A stretch of DNA of 24,598 bases from JBGSUZ01 sp964404895. Lineage in GTDB: Bacteria; Bacillota; Clostridia; Peptostreptococcales; Acidaminobacteraceae. The notes below the pieces were generated by a model. It saw only the letters and a program-made list of their open reading frames with translations. It was not told the origin of the DNA and did no database searches. Every line of letters begins with the position of its first letter. Position 1 is the first letter of the stretch. Positions 1 through 7,048 of the stretch are shown piece after piece. The stretch spans positions 1 to 24,598 of the forward strand of contig CAYOLV010000010.1 of assembly GCA_964404895.1 (NCBI GenBank). Direction: 5' to 3'. The translations under genes were made by a program, and so were the position numbers.

Positions 1-1
1 T

Positions 2-112
2 CAGAACCCATGGGGATTACAGGAGTCTATCGACTCACTTTTCTTCTGGCGTTTGTTTATTGAATGCCAGGAGAAAGGTAATCCCTATTATTGTGATATT
101 AAGAAAAATTGA
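2..112 (+). CDS. Possible 3' end of a gene cut by the window edge
   Basis: One frame is open from the left edge to a TGA at 110-112 and encodes about 36 residues ending in PYYCDIKKN. The composition (several aromatics, Cys and Trp, no low complexity) is compatible with a real protein tail, and it ends 20 bases before the next gene's start. Without the upstream sequence it cannot be assigned to a family. A second frame is also open to position 63, so this may be chance. Confidence 0.3.
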   Translation, partial: QNPWGLQESIDSLFFWRLFIECQEKGNPYYCDIKKN

Positions 113-132
113 AGAGTGAAAGGAGCAGAAAA

Positions 133-345
133 ATGGAAAATGAAATGAACAAAATAGCCACAGATCTAGCAAAACTACACGGCATGACAAAGGAACAATC
201 GAAGTGTGAAGTCCAATATAAGATGGCCCAAAAGATGTTAGGCATCCTGCTCCGAAGAGGGATTGTAACCGAGGAAGAACGTAAAAAAATAGATGAATTG
301 AACCGCCAATCCTTCTCGCCACAGCTTGCCAAAGTATATGTGTAA
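133..345 (+). CDS. Small SHOCT-like protein preceding the recombinases
   Basis: This encodes 70 residues. I chose the ATG at 133 because AGGAG at 121-125 lies 7 bases before it; the in-frame ATG at 109 has no such site. The C-terminal half (KMLGILLRRGIVTEEERKK) resembles the short SHOCT helical hairpin, with its pattern of leucines, a Gly-Ile turn and TEEE. The protein is soluble, with no signal peptide or membrane segment. Small SHOCT-like genes commonly precede tandem serine recombinase genes in clostridia, and here it sits 81 bases upstream of the first one, so it is probably part of the same mobile module. Its function is unknown; a DNA-binding or accessory role is only inference. Confidence 0.7.
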   Translation: MENEMNKIATDLAKLHGMTKEQSKCEVQYKMAQKMLGILLRRGIVTEEERKKIDELNRQSFSPQLAKVYV

Positions 346-426
346 AAACACTTGCTTTGCACAGTGTGTTGGAGTAATGTGTGTTGCTAACAGGGGATGA
401 AGATCCCAGAAAGGAGGAAAACGCAT

Positions 427-2031
427 ATGACAAAAAAGGTCACTAAGATTGAGCCAGTCAGGCAAAAGGTGATGCACGAATTAAGACCTAAAAAGCGTGT
501 TTGTGCATACTGCAGAGTCAGTACGGATTCCACTAAGCAACACACTTCCTATGTAGCCCAAGTAGAATATTATAAGAGCTACATTGGCAAACGTGAAGCG
601 TGGGAATTTGCCGGTATCTTTGCAGATGAAGCCAAAAGTGGAACACAGGTTAAAAGCCGTGACGAATTCATCCGAATGATGAAGGAATGTGAAAATGGGA
701 ATATCGATATCATCGTCACCAAGTCAGTCACTAGGTTTGCTAGAAATACCATAGACAGTATTGAAGCCATTAGAAAGTTAAAAGCACTTGGCGTCACCAT
801 CTACTTCGAAAAAGAGAATATTAACACCATGTCTGAGCAAAGTGAACAGATGCTGACAATTTTAAGCTCGATAGCTCAAGGTGAATCAGAAAGTATCTCC
901 ACAAATAATCGCTGGGGAATACAAAAAAGATTCAGAGATGGCAGTTATAATCTCGGCTGTGTGGCCTATGGCTATACAAAGAATGAAGAGGATGAGCTAA
1001 CCATCAAGGAAGATGAAGACGATGTTGTGCGTCGGATTTTTAATGAATATTTAAGTGGAAAAGGATCCTATGTAATTGCAAGAGATTTGACCAATGATAA
1101 TGTGCCACCCGTTAGGACCGCTGAGACATGGAATGACAGTGTGGTAAAAGGTATTCTACAAAATCCAATATATGAAGGTGATCTGATTTTACAGAAAACC
1201 TACACTACTGAGGTACTCCCTTACACGAAGAAAATAAATCGTGGAGAGATGCCTCAGTTTTTTATTAAAGACAATCATGAACCGATTATCACCAGAGAAC
1301 AAGGACAGATGGTTCGTGAAATCTATGAATACCGCAGAAAGCAGATGGGCATCGATCATAGCGGAAAGTATCAGAATCGATATGAGTTAAGCAGTAAGAT
1401 CATCTGTGAAGAATGTGGTGGAACCTTCAGAAGACAAAAGATATACATCGGGAAACCTTATGAAAAAATTCAGTGGAGTTGTAAAAACCATCTAAACAGT
1501 AAAGAAAATTGCAAGATGAAGGCCATCAGAGAAGATATCATCAAAAGTGCCTATCTTACCATGTGGAATAAGCTGGTCAGCAATTATACCTATATCCTAA
1601 TACCACTGTTAGACTCCCTAAAAAATCTGAGAACCTGTAAAACACAAGAAGATGATATCGAAAACTTAAATCATAAAATTATGGAACTGACTGAGCAGAG
1701 CCATATCCTGAGCCGAGTGGTGCAAAAGGGATATATGGACTCTGCTCTTTTTATACAAAAGCAAAATGCACTAAATATCGAGATTGAAGAAACGAAGAAA
1801 AAGAGGAATGCTCTGCTAGATTCAAACGGATTTGAAAAAGAGATTGAAGGGACCATAAGGCTTCTTGAAATTATCAAATACAACCCAGAAATTATGGATA
1901 CCTATGACGAGAACCTACTTGCCCATACGGTGGAGCAGGTGCTCATAGGACAAAGCGGGACCATCACTTTCAAGCTGATCAATGGACTTAAATTAACAGA
2001 GCGTATCAGTAAAGGTGGTGAGGATACATGA
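427..2031 (+). CDS. Large serine recombinase, first of three
   Basis: This is a 534-residue site-specific recombinase of the large serine family, which cuts and rejoins attachment sites through a Ser-DNA linkage. The resolvase catalytic domain (about residues 24-170) carries YCRVST, with the likely nucleophile Ser32 and Arg30, and TRFARN with further active-site arginines. A Recombinase domain follows (about 190-310), then a zinc-ribbon with CEECGG and a downstream CKN...NC pair, then a coiled-coil C-terminus rich in Glu/Lys. The start at ATG 427 is preceded by AAGGAGG at 411-417; an in-frame ATG at 397 lacks a site. The stop overlaps the next gene's start in ATGA (2028-2031), implying translational coupling. 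All catalytic features are present, so it is probably functional. The element's attachment sites cannot be identified here. Confidence 0.92.
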   Translation: MTKKVTKIEPVRQKVMHELRPKKRVCAYCRVSTDSTKQHTSYVAQVEYYKSYIGKREAWEFAGIFADEAKSGTQVKSRDEFIRMMKECENGNIDIIVTKSVTRFARNTIDSIEAIRKLKALGVTIYFEKENINTMSEQSEQMLTILSSIAQGESESISTNNRWGIQKRFRDGSYNLGCVAYGYTKNEEDELTIKEDEDDVVRRIFNEYLSGKGSYVIARDLTNDNVPPVRTAETWNDSVVKGILQNPIYEGDLILQKTYTTEVLPYTKKINRGEMPQFFIKDNHEPIITREQGQMVREIYEYRRKQMGIDHSGKYQNRYELSSKIICEECGGTFRRQKIYIGKPYEKIQWSCKNHLNSKENCKMKAIREDIIKSAYLTMWNKLVSNYTYILIPLLDSLKNLRTCKTQEDDIENLNHKIMELTEQSHILSRVVQKGYMDSALFIQKQNALNIEIEETKKKRNALLDSNGFEKEIEGTIRLLEIIKYNPEIMDTYDENLLAHTVEQVLIGQSGTITFKLINGLKLTERISKGGEDT

Positions 2032-2996
2032 TGCAGCGGCATATGCCCATGGGATACAAAATGGTAAATGGACAAATAGAAATAAATGAAGAGCAAGCAC
2101 AAATAGTTAAATCGATTTTCATAGACTATATCAAAGAGAAATCATTGAAAGCCATTGCAAAAGAACTGACAGAGCGAGGTATCCTCAATGCCAATAAGAA
2201 ACCCAATTGGAATCATGGTTCAGTAGGCAAGATACTACAGAATGTTAGATACCAAGGGGATGAGTTTTACCCACGGCTTATTGATCAGGCTACTTATAAA
2301 AAAGCCCAGGACATGAGAGCAGCTGTAGAAAAAAAGCTTGGCAGATCACAGCAATTTAATGCAATGAAAAATCAAAGTATTTTCAGTGGAAAAATCAAGT
2401 GTGGTGAATGCGGAGAAACCTATAAAAAATATATCGAACACGCAGGCAAGCCTTCGGAGAAAATTAAATGGAAGTGTAGAAACTATATTTTTGAAAACCG
2501 AGTTTTATGCAGGAATAGTTTTTTCACTGAAGATGAGCTAAAAAGCACCTTTATAGAAGCAACTAACCAACTGATCAAGCAAAAAAAGACGATTGAAAAG
2601 ATATCGCCTCAAGAACCGCCGAAAATGAACCTCAAACTCAGACAGACTGATAATAGAATTAAAGAACTCGAACAAGACGGTGAATTTTCAAGTCCAGAAC
2701 TTGCAGAGCTGATTTTTAAAAGAGCTGTGCTTTATTACGAAGGCTCAAAGGTTGCTGATCAAAAGCGGAATGCTGAAACATTAAAATCGGCTCTCACAGA
2801 TATAAATACCCTGATAGGATTTAATGAGGAACTGTTCGAAACCATTATTAAACGAATGACGGTTTATAAAGAGACATCTGTGAAAGTGGAGTTTATAAAT
2901 GGCATCATTATCAACATAAGCATAGAGTACAAACGAAAGGATGGTAAATATGGCAGTAGCGAAAAAGACGGTAGCGATTATACCGCCTCAAGTTAA
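2028..2996 (+). CDS. Recombinase-like protein lacking the catalytic domain
   Basis: This encodes 322 residues and matches only the middle and C-terminal parts of a large serine recombinase. The Recombinase domain begins almost at the N-terminus (GYKMVNGQIEINEEQAQIVK, then the SLKAIAKELTERGI helix and the HGSVGKILQN and YQGDE motifs). A zinc ribbon (CGECGETYKK ... CRN...LC) and a coiled coil follow. No YCRVS or SRFARN motif exists, so it cannot cut DNA by itself. It starts inside the stop of the upstream gene (ATGA) and its end overlaps the next gene by 47 bases, so the three genes form a coupled operon. This design suggests a dedicated DNA-binding or complex partner rather than a random truncation, because the frame is intact and the start is coupled. 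That role is inference. Confidence 0.85.
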   Translation: MMQRHMPMGYKMVNGQIEINEEQAQIVKSIFIDYIKEKSLKAIAKELTERGILNANKKPNWNHGSVGKILQNVRYQGDEFYPRLIDQATYKKAQDMRAAVEKKLGRSQQFNAMKNQSIFSGKIKCGECGETYKKYIEHAGKPSEKIKWKCRNYIFENRVLCRNSFFTEDELKSTFIEATNQLIKQKKTIEKISPQEPPKMNLKLRQTDNRIKELEQDGEFSSPELAELIFKRAVLYYEGSKVADQKRNAETLKSALTDINTLIGFNEELFETIIKRMTVYKETSVKVEFINGIIINISIEYKRKDGKYGSSEKDGSDYTASS

Positions 2997-4605
2997 ATAT
3001 GATAAACATCTGCGAGTAGAACAGAAGACACTACGTGTCGCAGCATACTGTAGAGTCAGCACCTTGCTGGAGCAACAGGAAGGCAGTTATGAAGCACAGG
3101 TTGATTATTATACGGAGAAAATCAATAGCAATCCCAACTGGAAGTGTGCAGGCATATTCGCAGATGATGGCAAGAGCGCCACGCAGACGAAAAAACGAGA
3201 TGATTTTAATGTTATGATTGAAGCCTGTATGGCAGGAAAAGTAGACTTGATCCTGACAAAATCGGTGAGCAGATTTGCTAGAAATACAGTGGATGCCCTT
3301 CAATATATCCGAAAGCTGAAGGAAAAGAACATCCCAGTCATTTTTGAAAAAGAAGGGGTCAACACCATGGAAAGTGGTGGCGAACTTCTGATTACAATCC
3401 TGAGCAGCCAAGCACAAGAAGAAAGCCGAAACATCAGCGAAAACACAAGATGGGGCTTAACAAGGCGGTTTGAAAACGGCATTATTTCAGTCAATCATAA
3501 GAAGTTTTTAGGCTACACAAAGGATGACGATGGAAACCTTGTGATCGTGCCAGATGAAGCTATCATTGTAAAGCGGATCTACCGAGAATACCTAGAAGGT
3601 AAAAGTATTATTCAGATAGCCAAGGGACTTGAGGAAGACGACATAAGAACGGTAACGGGGCTTGATCACTGGCATCCCGGGACAATCGACAAAATGCTCT
3701 CCAATGAGAAATTTTGTGGAGATGCCTGTATGCAAAAGACCTACACCATCGATTTTCTCACAAAGAAAAAAGTAAAGAATGAGGGATATGCGCCTCAATA
3801 CTACATCGAAGATAACCACGAAGCGATTGTTCCAAAGGAATTATATCATCAGGTGCAGGTGGAAAAGGCCAGAAGAGCTAGCCTTAACAAATCAGCGGTA
3901 ACAAGGAAATCAAACAAGTCAAAAAAAGAAAAGAGCAAGTATAGCTCTAAATATGTACTGACAGAACTATTAGCCTGCGGCGAGTGTGGCCATGCTTATC
4001 GAAGACAGACCTGGTCCAAATACGGTCAGAAGACAGCGGTATGGCGATGTGAGGATAGATTGAAAAACGGATCAAGCTCCAAGTGCCAGAATTCACCTAC
4101 ACTTAAAGAAGAGCAGCTCCAAGATGCCATTATGAAAGCCATCAACAAGGTAGTTGAAAACAGTGGTGATTTTATAGAGACCTTCAGAGAAAATGTCATA
4201 AGGGTCATAGGCAATTATAGTACTCAAGGGGTTACAACAGAATATGATGACCAGATTGATGAACTGCAAAAGCAGATGCTAAAACTCATCGAAGATAACG
4301 CAAGACAAGGCGCTGTAAGCGATGAATTTGACGATGCATACAAACACTTATCCGAACGCATCAATGAGCTTAAACAGGCGAAACTAAAGCTTGTAAGGGC
4401 ACAAAAGCAAGCAGAGAACTATGCAGAGCGGGTTGATGCGCTGGACAAGGCAGTGGGCACTGTAAACCCACAAGTGAGGGAATTTGATCAAGAGCTAGTG
4501 AAACGCCTGATCTACAGCATAAAGGTGCATAAGGGTCTTAAGATAACGATACAATTTCACTCAGGAATTGTGATGACTGAGGAAGTGGATTGTTACGAGG
4601 ATTAA
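2950..4605 (+). CDS. Large serine recombinase, third of three
   Basis: This is a 551-residue large serine recombinase. The catalytic domain has YCRVST, with the probable nucleophile Ser37, and SRFARN. It is followed by the Recombinase domain (KRIYREYLEGKS ... HPGTIDKMLSNEKFCGD), a Lys-rich linker, a zinc ribbon (CGECGHAYRR ... CEDRLKNG..SKC) and a long coiled coil near residues 420-500. I chose ATG 2950, preceded by AAGGA at 2937-2941 with 8 bases of spacing; ATG 2941 lies on that site. The gene overlaps the preceding frame by 47 bases. From position 2993 onward it is nearly identical to the recombinase at 20636: I count 18 residue differences over roughly 530. A hairpin terminator follows the stop. 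Confidence 0.92.
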   Translation: MAVAKKTVAIIPPQVKYDKHLRVEQKTLRVAAYCRVSTLLEQQEGSYEAQVDYYTEKINSNPNWKCAGIFADDGKSATQTKKRDDFNVMIEACMAGKVDLILTKSVSRFARNTVDALQYIRKLKEKNIPVIFEKEGVNTMESGGELLITILSSQAQEESRNISENTRWGLTRRFENGIISVNHKKFLGYTKDDDGNLVIVPDEAIIVKRIYREYLEGKSIIQIAKGLEEDDIRTVTGLDHWHPGTIDKMLSNEKFCGDACMQKTYTIDFLTKKKVKNEGYAPQYYIEDNHEAIVPKELYHQVQVEKARRASLNKSAVTRKSNKSKKEKSKYSSKYVLTELLACGECGHAYRRQTWSKYGQKTAVWRCEDRLKNGSSSKCQNSPTLKEEQLQDAIMKAINKVVENSGDFIETFRENVIRVIGNYSTQGVTTEYDDQIDELQKQMLKLIEDNARQGAVSDEFDDAYKHLSERINELKQAKLKLVRAQKQAENYAERVDALDKAVGTVNPQVREFDQELVKRLIYSIKVHKGLKITIQFHSGIVMTEEVDCYED

Positions 4606-4636
4606 GGATAAGCATTGAGCAAAGACATCACATCGG

Positions 4637-4671
4637 CCGTAGCTGTTAATGCAGTTGCGGTTTTGTTTGTT
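4637..4671 (+). terminator. Rho-independent terminator of the recombinase operon
   Basis: CCGTAGCTG (4637-4645) pairs with CAGTTGCGG (4652-4660) across a 6-base loop. This gives 9 pairs including two G-U, followed by TTTTGTTTGTT. It lies 31 bases after the recombinase stop and is conserved in the second copy at 22309. Confidence 0.75.
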
Positions 4672-4734
4672 GAGAAATGAGCAGCTAATTGGTTGCAAAC
4701 TGAGAAACTATAATCGATATGAGGAGAAGATAAA

Positions 4735-5127
4735 ATGACTACAGATGAATTATATGATTTGATGGAAGACGGCAACCTTGGATATGCATGTGTTTATAAA
4801 CAAGGTGACCAAGGAATGCATACTGATTACATGTTTAAAATGACTGCTGAGAACATTGCCAATTTTATTGGAAAAAATGCATATTCAGCAGACAATATTA
4901 TAATGACGGATATGTGTGACAGCTTAATTTGTGAATCAATTTATGGTGGATTAATTATGAATTGTCCAGATCAGAGTCTATGTCGAGAAATCATTCCTCA
5001 TCTGGCACCTATACAAATGGGTGAAGTGGATCCGAAAGAATTCTCAGTGGCGACAAGAGAAGAGATGGAAGCACTTTGGGATGCTGAAGAGGCGGAAGTC
5101 ATGCAGGAGGAAATTAAAATGTTGTAG
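4735..5127 (+). CDS. Acidic 130-residue protein of unknown function
   Basis: I do not recognise the family. The protein is soluble and strongly acidic, with several Cys residues (NLGYACVYK, TDMCDSLICESIYGG, NCPDQSLCREI) and a Glu-rich C-terminus. GAGGAG at 4721-4726 precedes the ATG by 8 bases. A TATAAT hexamer at 4709-4714, downstream of the recombinase terminator, suggests it has its own promoter; the -35 is not clear. A paralogue at 22408 (17 differences in 130 residues) follows the second recombinase copy in the same arrangement. The pairing suggests a role linked to the recombinase, for example control of its direction or expression, but nothing in the sequence proves it. Confidence 0.75.
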   Translation: MTTDELYDLMEDGNLGYACVYKQGDQGMHTDYMFKMTAENIANFIGKNAYSADNIIMTDMCDSLICESIYGGLIMNCPDQSLCREIIPHLAPIQMGEVDPKEFSVATREEMEALWDAEEAEVMQEEIKML

Positions 5128-5151
5128 TAAGAGTAAAAGTTTCTTTAATCG

Positions 5152-5184
5152 AAAAAAGCAGTTATGAAATTAATTCATAACTGC
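5152..5184 (-). terminator. Terminator of the minus-strand membrane protein gene
   Basis: GCAGTTATGAA (5158-5168) and TTCATAACTGC (5174-5184) form a perfect 11-bp stem with a 5-base loop. On the minus strand it is followed by TTTTTTC (5157-5151). The run of T exists only on that side, so it serves the gene ending at 5231. Confidence 0.8.
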
Positions 5185-5230
5185 TACATTGCCAACATTA
5201 GGGAGATAATGAAGGATATTTAAAAGCAAT

Positions 5231-5533
5231 TTACGTGTCGGCTTTATTAGAATTTTGAGACTTTTGGTCATTAGTGTTACAACAATCTTTACCTTCAGAA
5301 TGAGAATGATTTTTCATTAAGAAATGTGATCCAAGGCATATAGCAATCATAAGAAATGGGAAAATTTTATTGATGTTTCCACCGACTCCATTGGTACCCC
5401 AGAAGAATAACGCAATAATGGGTATCAAACAACATAACATCATTGGTAAATGAAATTTACTGAATTGGCTCTTGTTTTTATTGTTTTCATGATCAGTATT
5501 CTTGTTGTGATTATGATTTCCCGAACAACACAT
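5231..5533 (-). CDS. Small Cys/His-rich two-helix membrane protein
   Basis: This encodes 100 residues. The N-terminus MCCSGNHNHN and the C-terminal tail NHSHSEGKDCC are rich in Cys and His, as in metal-binding segments. Two hydrophobic stretches (about residues 29-47 and 57-75) should span the membrane. On the minus strand AGAAGG precedes the ATG. The gene is divergent from the cupredoxin gene, and the intergenic region carries one 17-bp regulatory motif facing each way. The size and layout recall small metal-associated membrane proteins such as those annotated DUF2933, but I cannot confirm membership. Copper or another soft metal is the likely ligand, judging by motif and neighbourhood. A function as a metal-binding membrane accessory protein is inference. 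Confidence 0.75.
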   Translation of the reverse strand: MCCSGNHNHNKNTDHENNKNKSQFSKFHLPMMLCCLIPIIALFFWGTNGVGGNINKIFPFLMIAICLGSHFLMKNHSHSEGKDCCNTNDQKSQNSNKADT

Positions 5534-5572
5534 AATTAATACCTTCTTTCATTTATTATTTTATTTGAGTTC

Positions 5573-5605
5573 ATCATAGCAAAGAGTTATGCAGATTTTA
5601 TGGAG
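5573..5605 (-). promoter_or_regulatory. Regulon motif site A with -10
   Basis: On the minus strand CTCCATAAAATCTGCAT occupies 5605-5589. Its two CTNCAT halves are 11 bp apart. After 10 bases comes TATGAT (5578-5573), a good -10. It faces the Cys/His-rich membrane protein gene. Confidence 0.7.
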
Positions 5606-5686
5606 GTTAGCAATGAATTTGAAAATACTTCGAATTACCTTAAATGGAGTAGACGCATTTTTGAAATATTTAATGTTATGCAGTAA

Positions 5687-5719
5687 CTCCATAATATCTA
5701 CATAAAAATGAATTATGCT
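5687..5719 (+). promoter_or_regulatory. Regulon motif site B with -10
   Basis: CTCCATAATATCTACAT at 5687-5703 is followed 10 bases later by TATGCT (5714-5719), the same geometry as the other sites. It faces the anchored cupredoxin gene and, by read-through, possibly the two-component genes. Confidence 0.7.
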
Positions 5720-5746
5720 AGCAATATCAAATCTTCGGAGGTAACT

Positions 5747-6223
5747 ATGAAAAACGATGAAAAAGTATTGAGTAAGAAATTAGGAACAGGTGTAGTTTTG
5801 CTTGCAATTTTGGGTATATTGGTTACAGCAATACTATTCTTTTTTCCTACACAACAAGCACTCGGTAAGTCCCTATTAGGAAAAACTGATATTGTAAAAG
5901 TGGCTGTTATCAAAAATGACATACAGGATGTTTACATTGATTTAAAATCAAGATCATACGCGCCTATTGTTGTACAAAAAGGTATTCCAGTAAAGTTTAA
6001 TATCAAAGCGACAAAAGAGAGTATCAACGGTTGTAATGGGACAATTATTATTCCTGAGTTCAATATTGAAAAAACATTGGTTCCTGGGGATAATATTATT
6101 GAATTTACACCTGATATTGAAGGGACGATTGCATATTCATGCTGGATGGGCATGGTAAGAAGTTCGATTGAAGTGGTTTCAGATCTTAATACTGCAAATG
6201 TTTCAGCGCTTCCTGTACAATAA
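5747..6223 (+). CDS. Membrane-anchored cupredoxin-like protein
   Basis: This encodes 158 residues. An N-terminal hydrophobic helix (about residues 12-34, VVLLAILGILVTAILFFF) anchors a domain outside the membrane. The domain resembles the cupredoxin-like fold of the Cupredoxin_1 type. Probable copper ligands are Cys96 (GCNGTIIIP) and the YSCWMGM loop (Cys132, Met134, Met136), a Cys/Cys/Met set. The same domain forms the C-terminus of the fusion protein at 17333, with matching spacing between its Cys residues. I chose ATG 5747 because CGGAGG lies just before it; the in-frame ATG at 5708 sits inside the promoter. Role: likely copper binding or relay at the cell surface. The two-component genes start 128 bases downstream. 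Confidence 0.82.
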   Translation: MKNDEKVLSKKLGTGVVLLAILGILVTAILFFFPTQQALGKSLLGKTDIVKVAVIKNDIQDVYIDLKSRSYAPIVVQKGIPVKFNIKATKESINGCNGTIIIPEFNIEKTLVPGDNIIEFTPDIEGTIAYSCWMGMVRSSIEVVSDLNTANVSALPVQ

Positions 6224-6351
6224 AATGTTGGTATCGGCCCTGCTTGTTGCAACCAACTGCAATAAAAGAATTGAATAGTCAATCTTATTCAGCAGCATTA
6301 TTAAGTAATTTTTACTTGTAGAATATATCAACATAACGAGGAGATTAAGCG

Positions 6352-7047
6352 GTGAATGCACAAAGTATTCTAATAGTGGAAGATGAAATTAAGATTTCTG
6401 CAGTTGTAAAATCGTATCTTGAGAAAAGTGGATACGAAGTATATGAAGCATGTAATTGCGCAATCGCTCAAAAGTTATTAGATACAAAACAGCCAAGTTT
6501 GATCATCTTGGATTTAATGTTACCAGATATGTCTGGAGAAGAATTTTGTAGGCAAGTACGAAAAAAATCAAGAATACCTATCATTATGTTAACAGCAAAA
6601 GTTGATGAACTGGATATTTTAAAAGGTCTCGATATTGGTGCGGATGATTATGTCACTAAACCATTTAGTATAAAACAATTGGTGGCAAGAGTTCAGGCTC
6701 TTCTAAGGCGCAGTAACGAAGAACTAATTCCTTTAATCAACATGATGAATTTTAATGAAGATGATTTAGTGATTGAGCCATATAAACATGAGGTTAGAAA
6801 ATGTGGAGAAATAGTAAACCTCACACCAAATGAGTTCAAAATTTTAATGGTTCTTGTAACGTATCCGAACAAAGTTTTTACACGGGAGGATCTAATTATT
6901 TCAGCTTTAGGCAGAAATTTTGAAGGTTTTGATAGAACTGTAGATTCACATATTAAAAACATCAGGCAAAAAATAGAGACAAATACAAAGGAACCTAAGT
7001 ATGTATTGACAGTACATGGGGTAGGATATCGCTTTGGTGGTGAATAA
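6352..7047 (+). CDS. OmpR-family response regulator
   Basis: This encodes 231 residues. The receiver domain (about 5-118) has the acidic pair E10/D11, phospho-acceptor Asp54 (LIILDLML), Thr81 and Lys103 (VTKPF). A winged-helix DNA-binding domain (about 128-228) follows, with the typical TPNEFKIL and DRTVDSHIKNIRQKI motifs. The start is GTG at 6352 with GAGGAG 8 bases upstream. The kinase gene begins one base after its stop, so the two are co-expressed. Since its neighbours encode copper proteins, a metal-responsive role like that of CusR/CopR is likely. It is the best candidate to bind the six CTNCAT-N5-CTNCAT sites, since tandem 11-bp repeats are the usual target form for this family. No such site lies directly before it; transcription may come from site B. 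Confidence 0.92.
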   Translation: MNAQSILIVEDEIKISAVVKSYLEKSGYEVYEACNCAIAQKLLDTKQPSLIILDLMLPDMSGEEFCRQVRKKSRIPIIMLTAKVDELDILKGLDIGADDYVTKPFSIKQLVARVQALLRRSNEELIPLINMMNFNEDDLVIEPYKHEVRKCGEIVNLTPNEFKILMVLVTYPNKVFTREDLIISALGRNFEGFDRTVDSHIKNIRQKIETNTKEPKYVLTVHGVGYRFGGE

Positions 7048-7048
7048 C

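Larger units (their letters stand above)
2993..5128 (+). repeat. Left copy of 2.1-kb direct repeat
   Basis: The segment from TTAAATATGATAAACA (2993) to the stop of the 130-residue gene (about 5128) recurs in the same orientation at 20664-22801. The offset is 17671 at the left end and 17673 at the right end. It holds all but the first 14 codons of the recombinase, the terminator hairpin and the small gene. Differences are scattered and often silent, so the copies have been apart for some time. Confidence 0.9.

Noticed and set aside
35..433. Minus-strand open frame of 132 residues over the SHOCT-like gene
   Set aside because: It lies antisense to a gene with a good ribosome site and reads as a hydrophobic, low-quality sequence with no motif.
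4693..4714. TTGCAA plus TATAAT as a complete promoter of the 130-residue gene
   Set aside because: The spacing is only 10 bases, which is too short; only the -10 is credible.
5708..5746. Upstream ATG for the cupredoxin gene
   Set aside because: It falls between motif site B and its -10 and has no ribosome site; ATG 5747 follows CGGAGG.
6224..6351. Terminator between the cupredoxin gene and the response regulator
   Set aside because: The GTTGGT/ACCAAC pair has only 6 bp, a long loop and no T tract, so read-through from site B seems possible.
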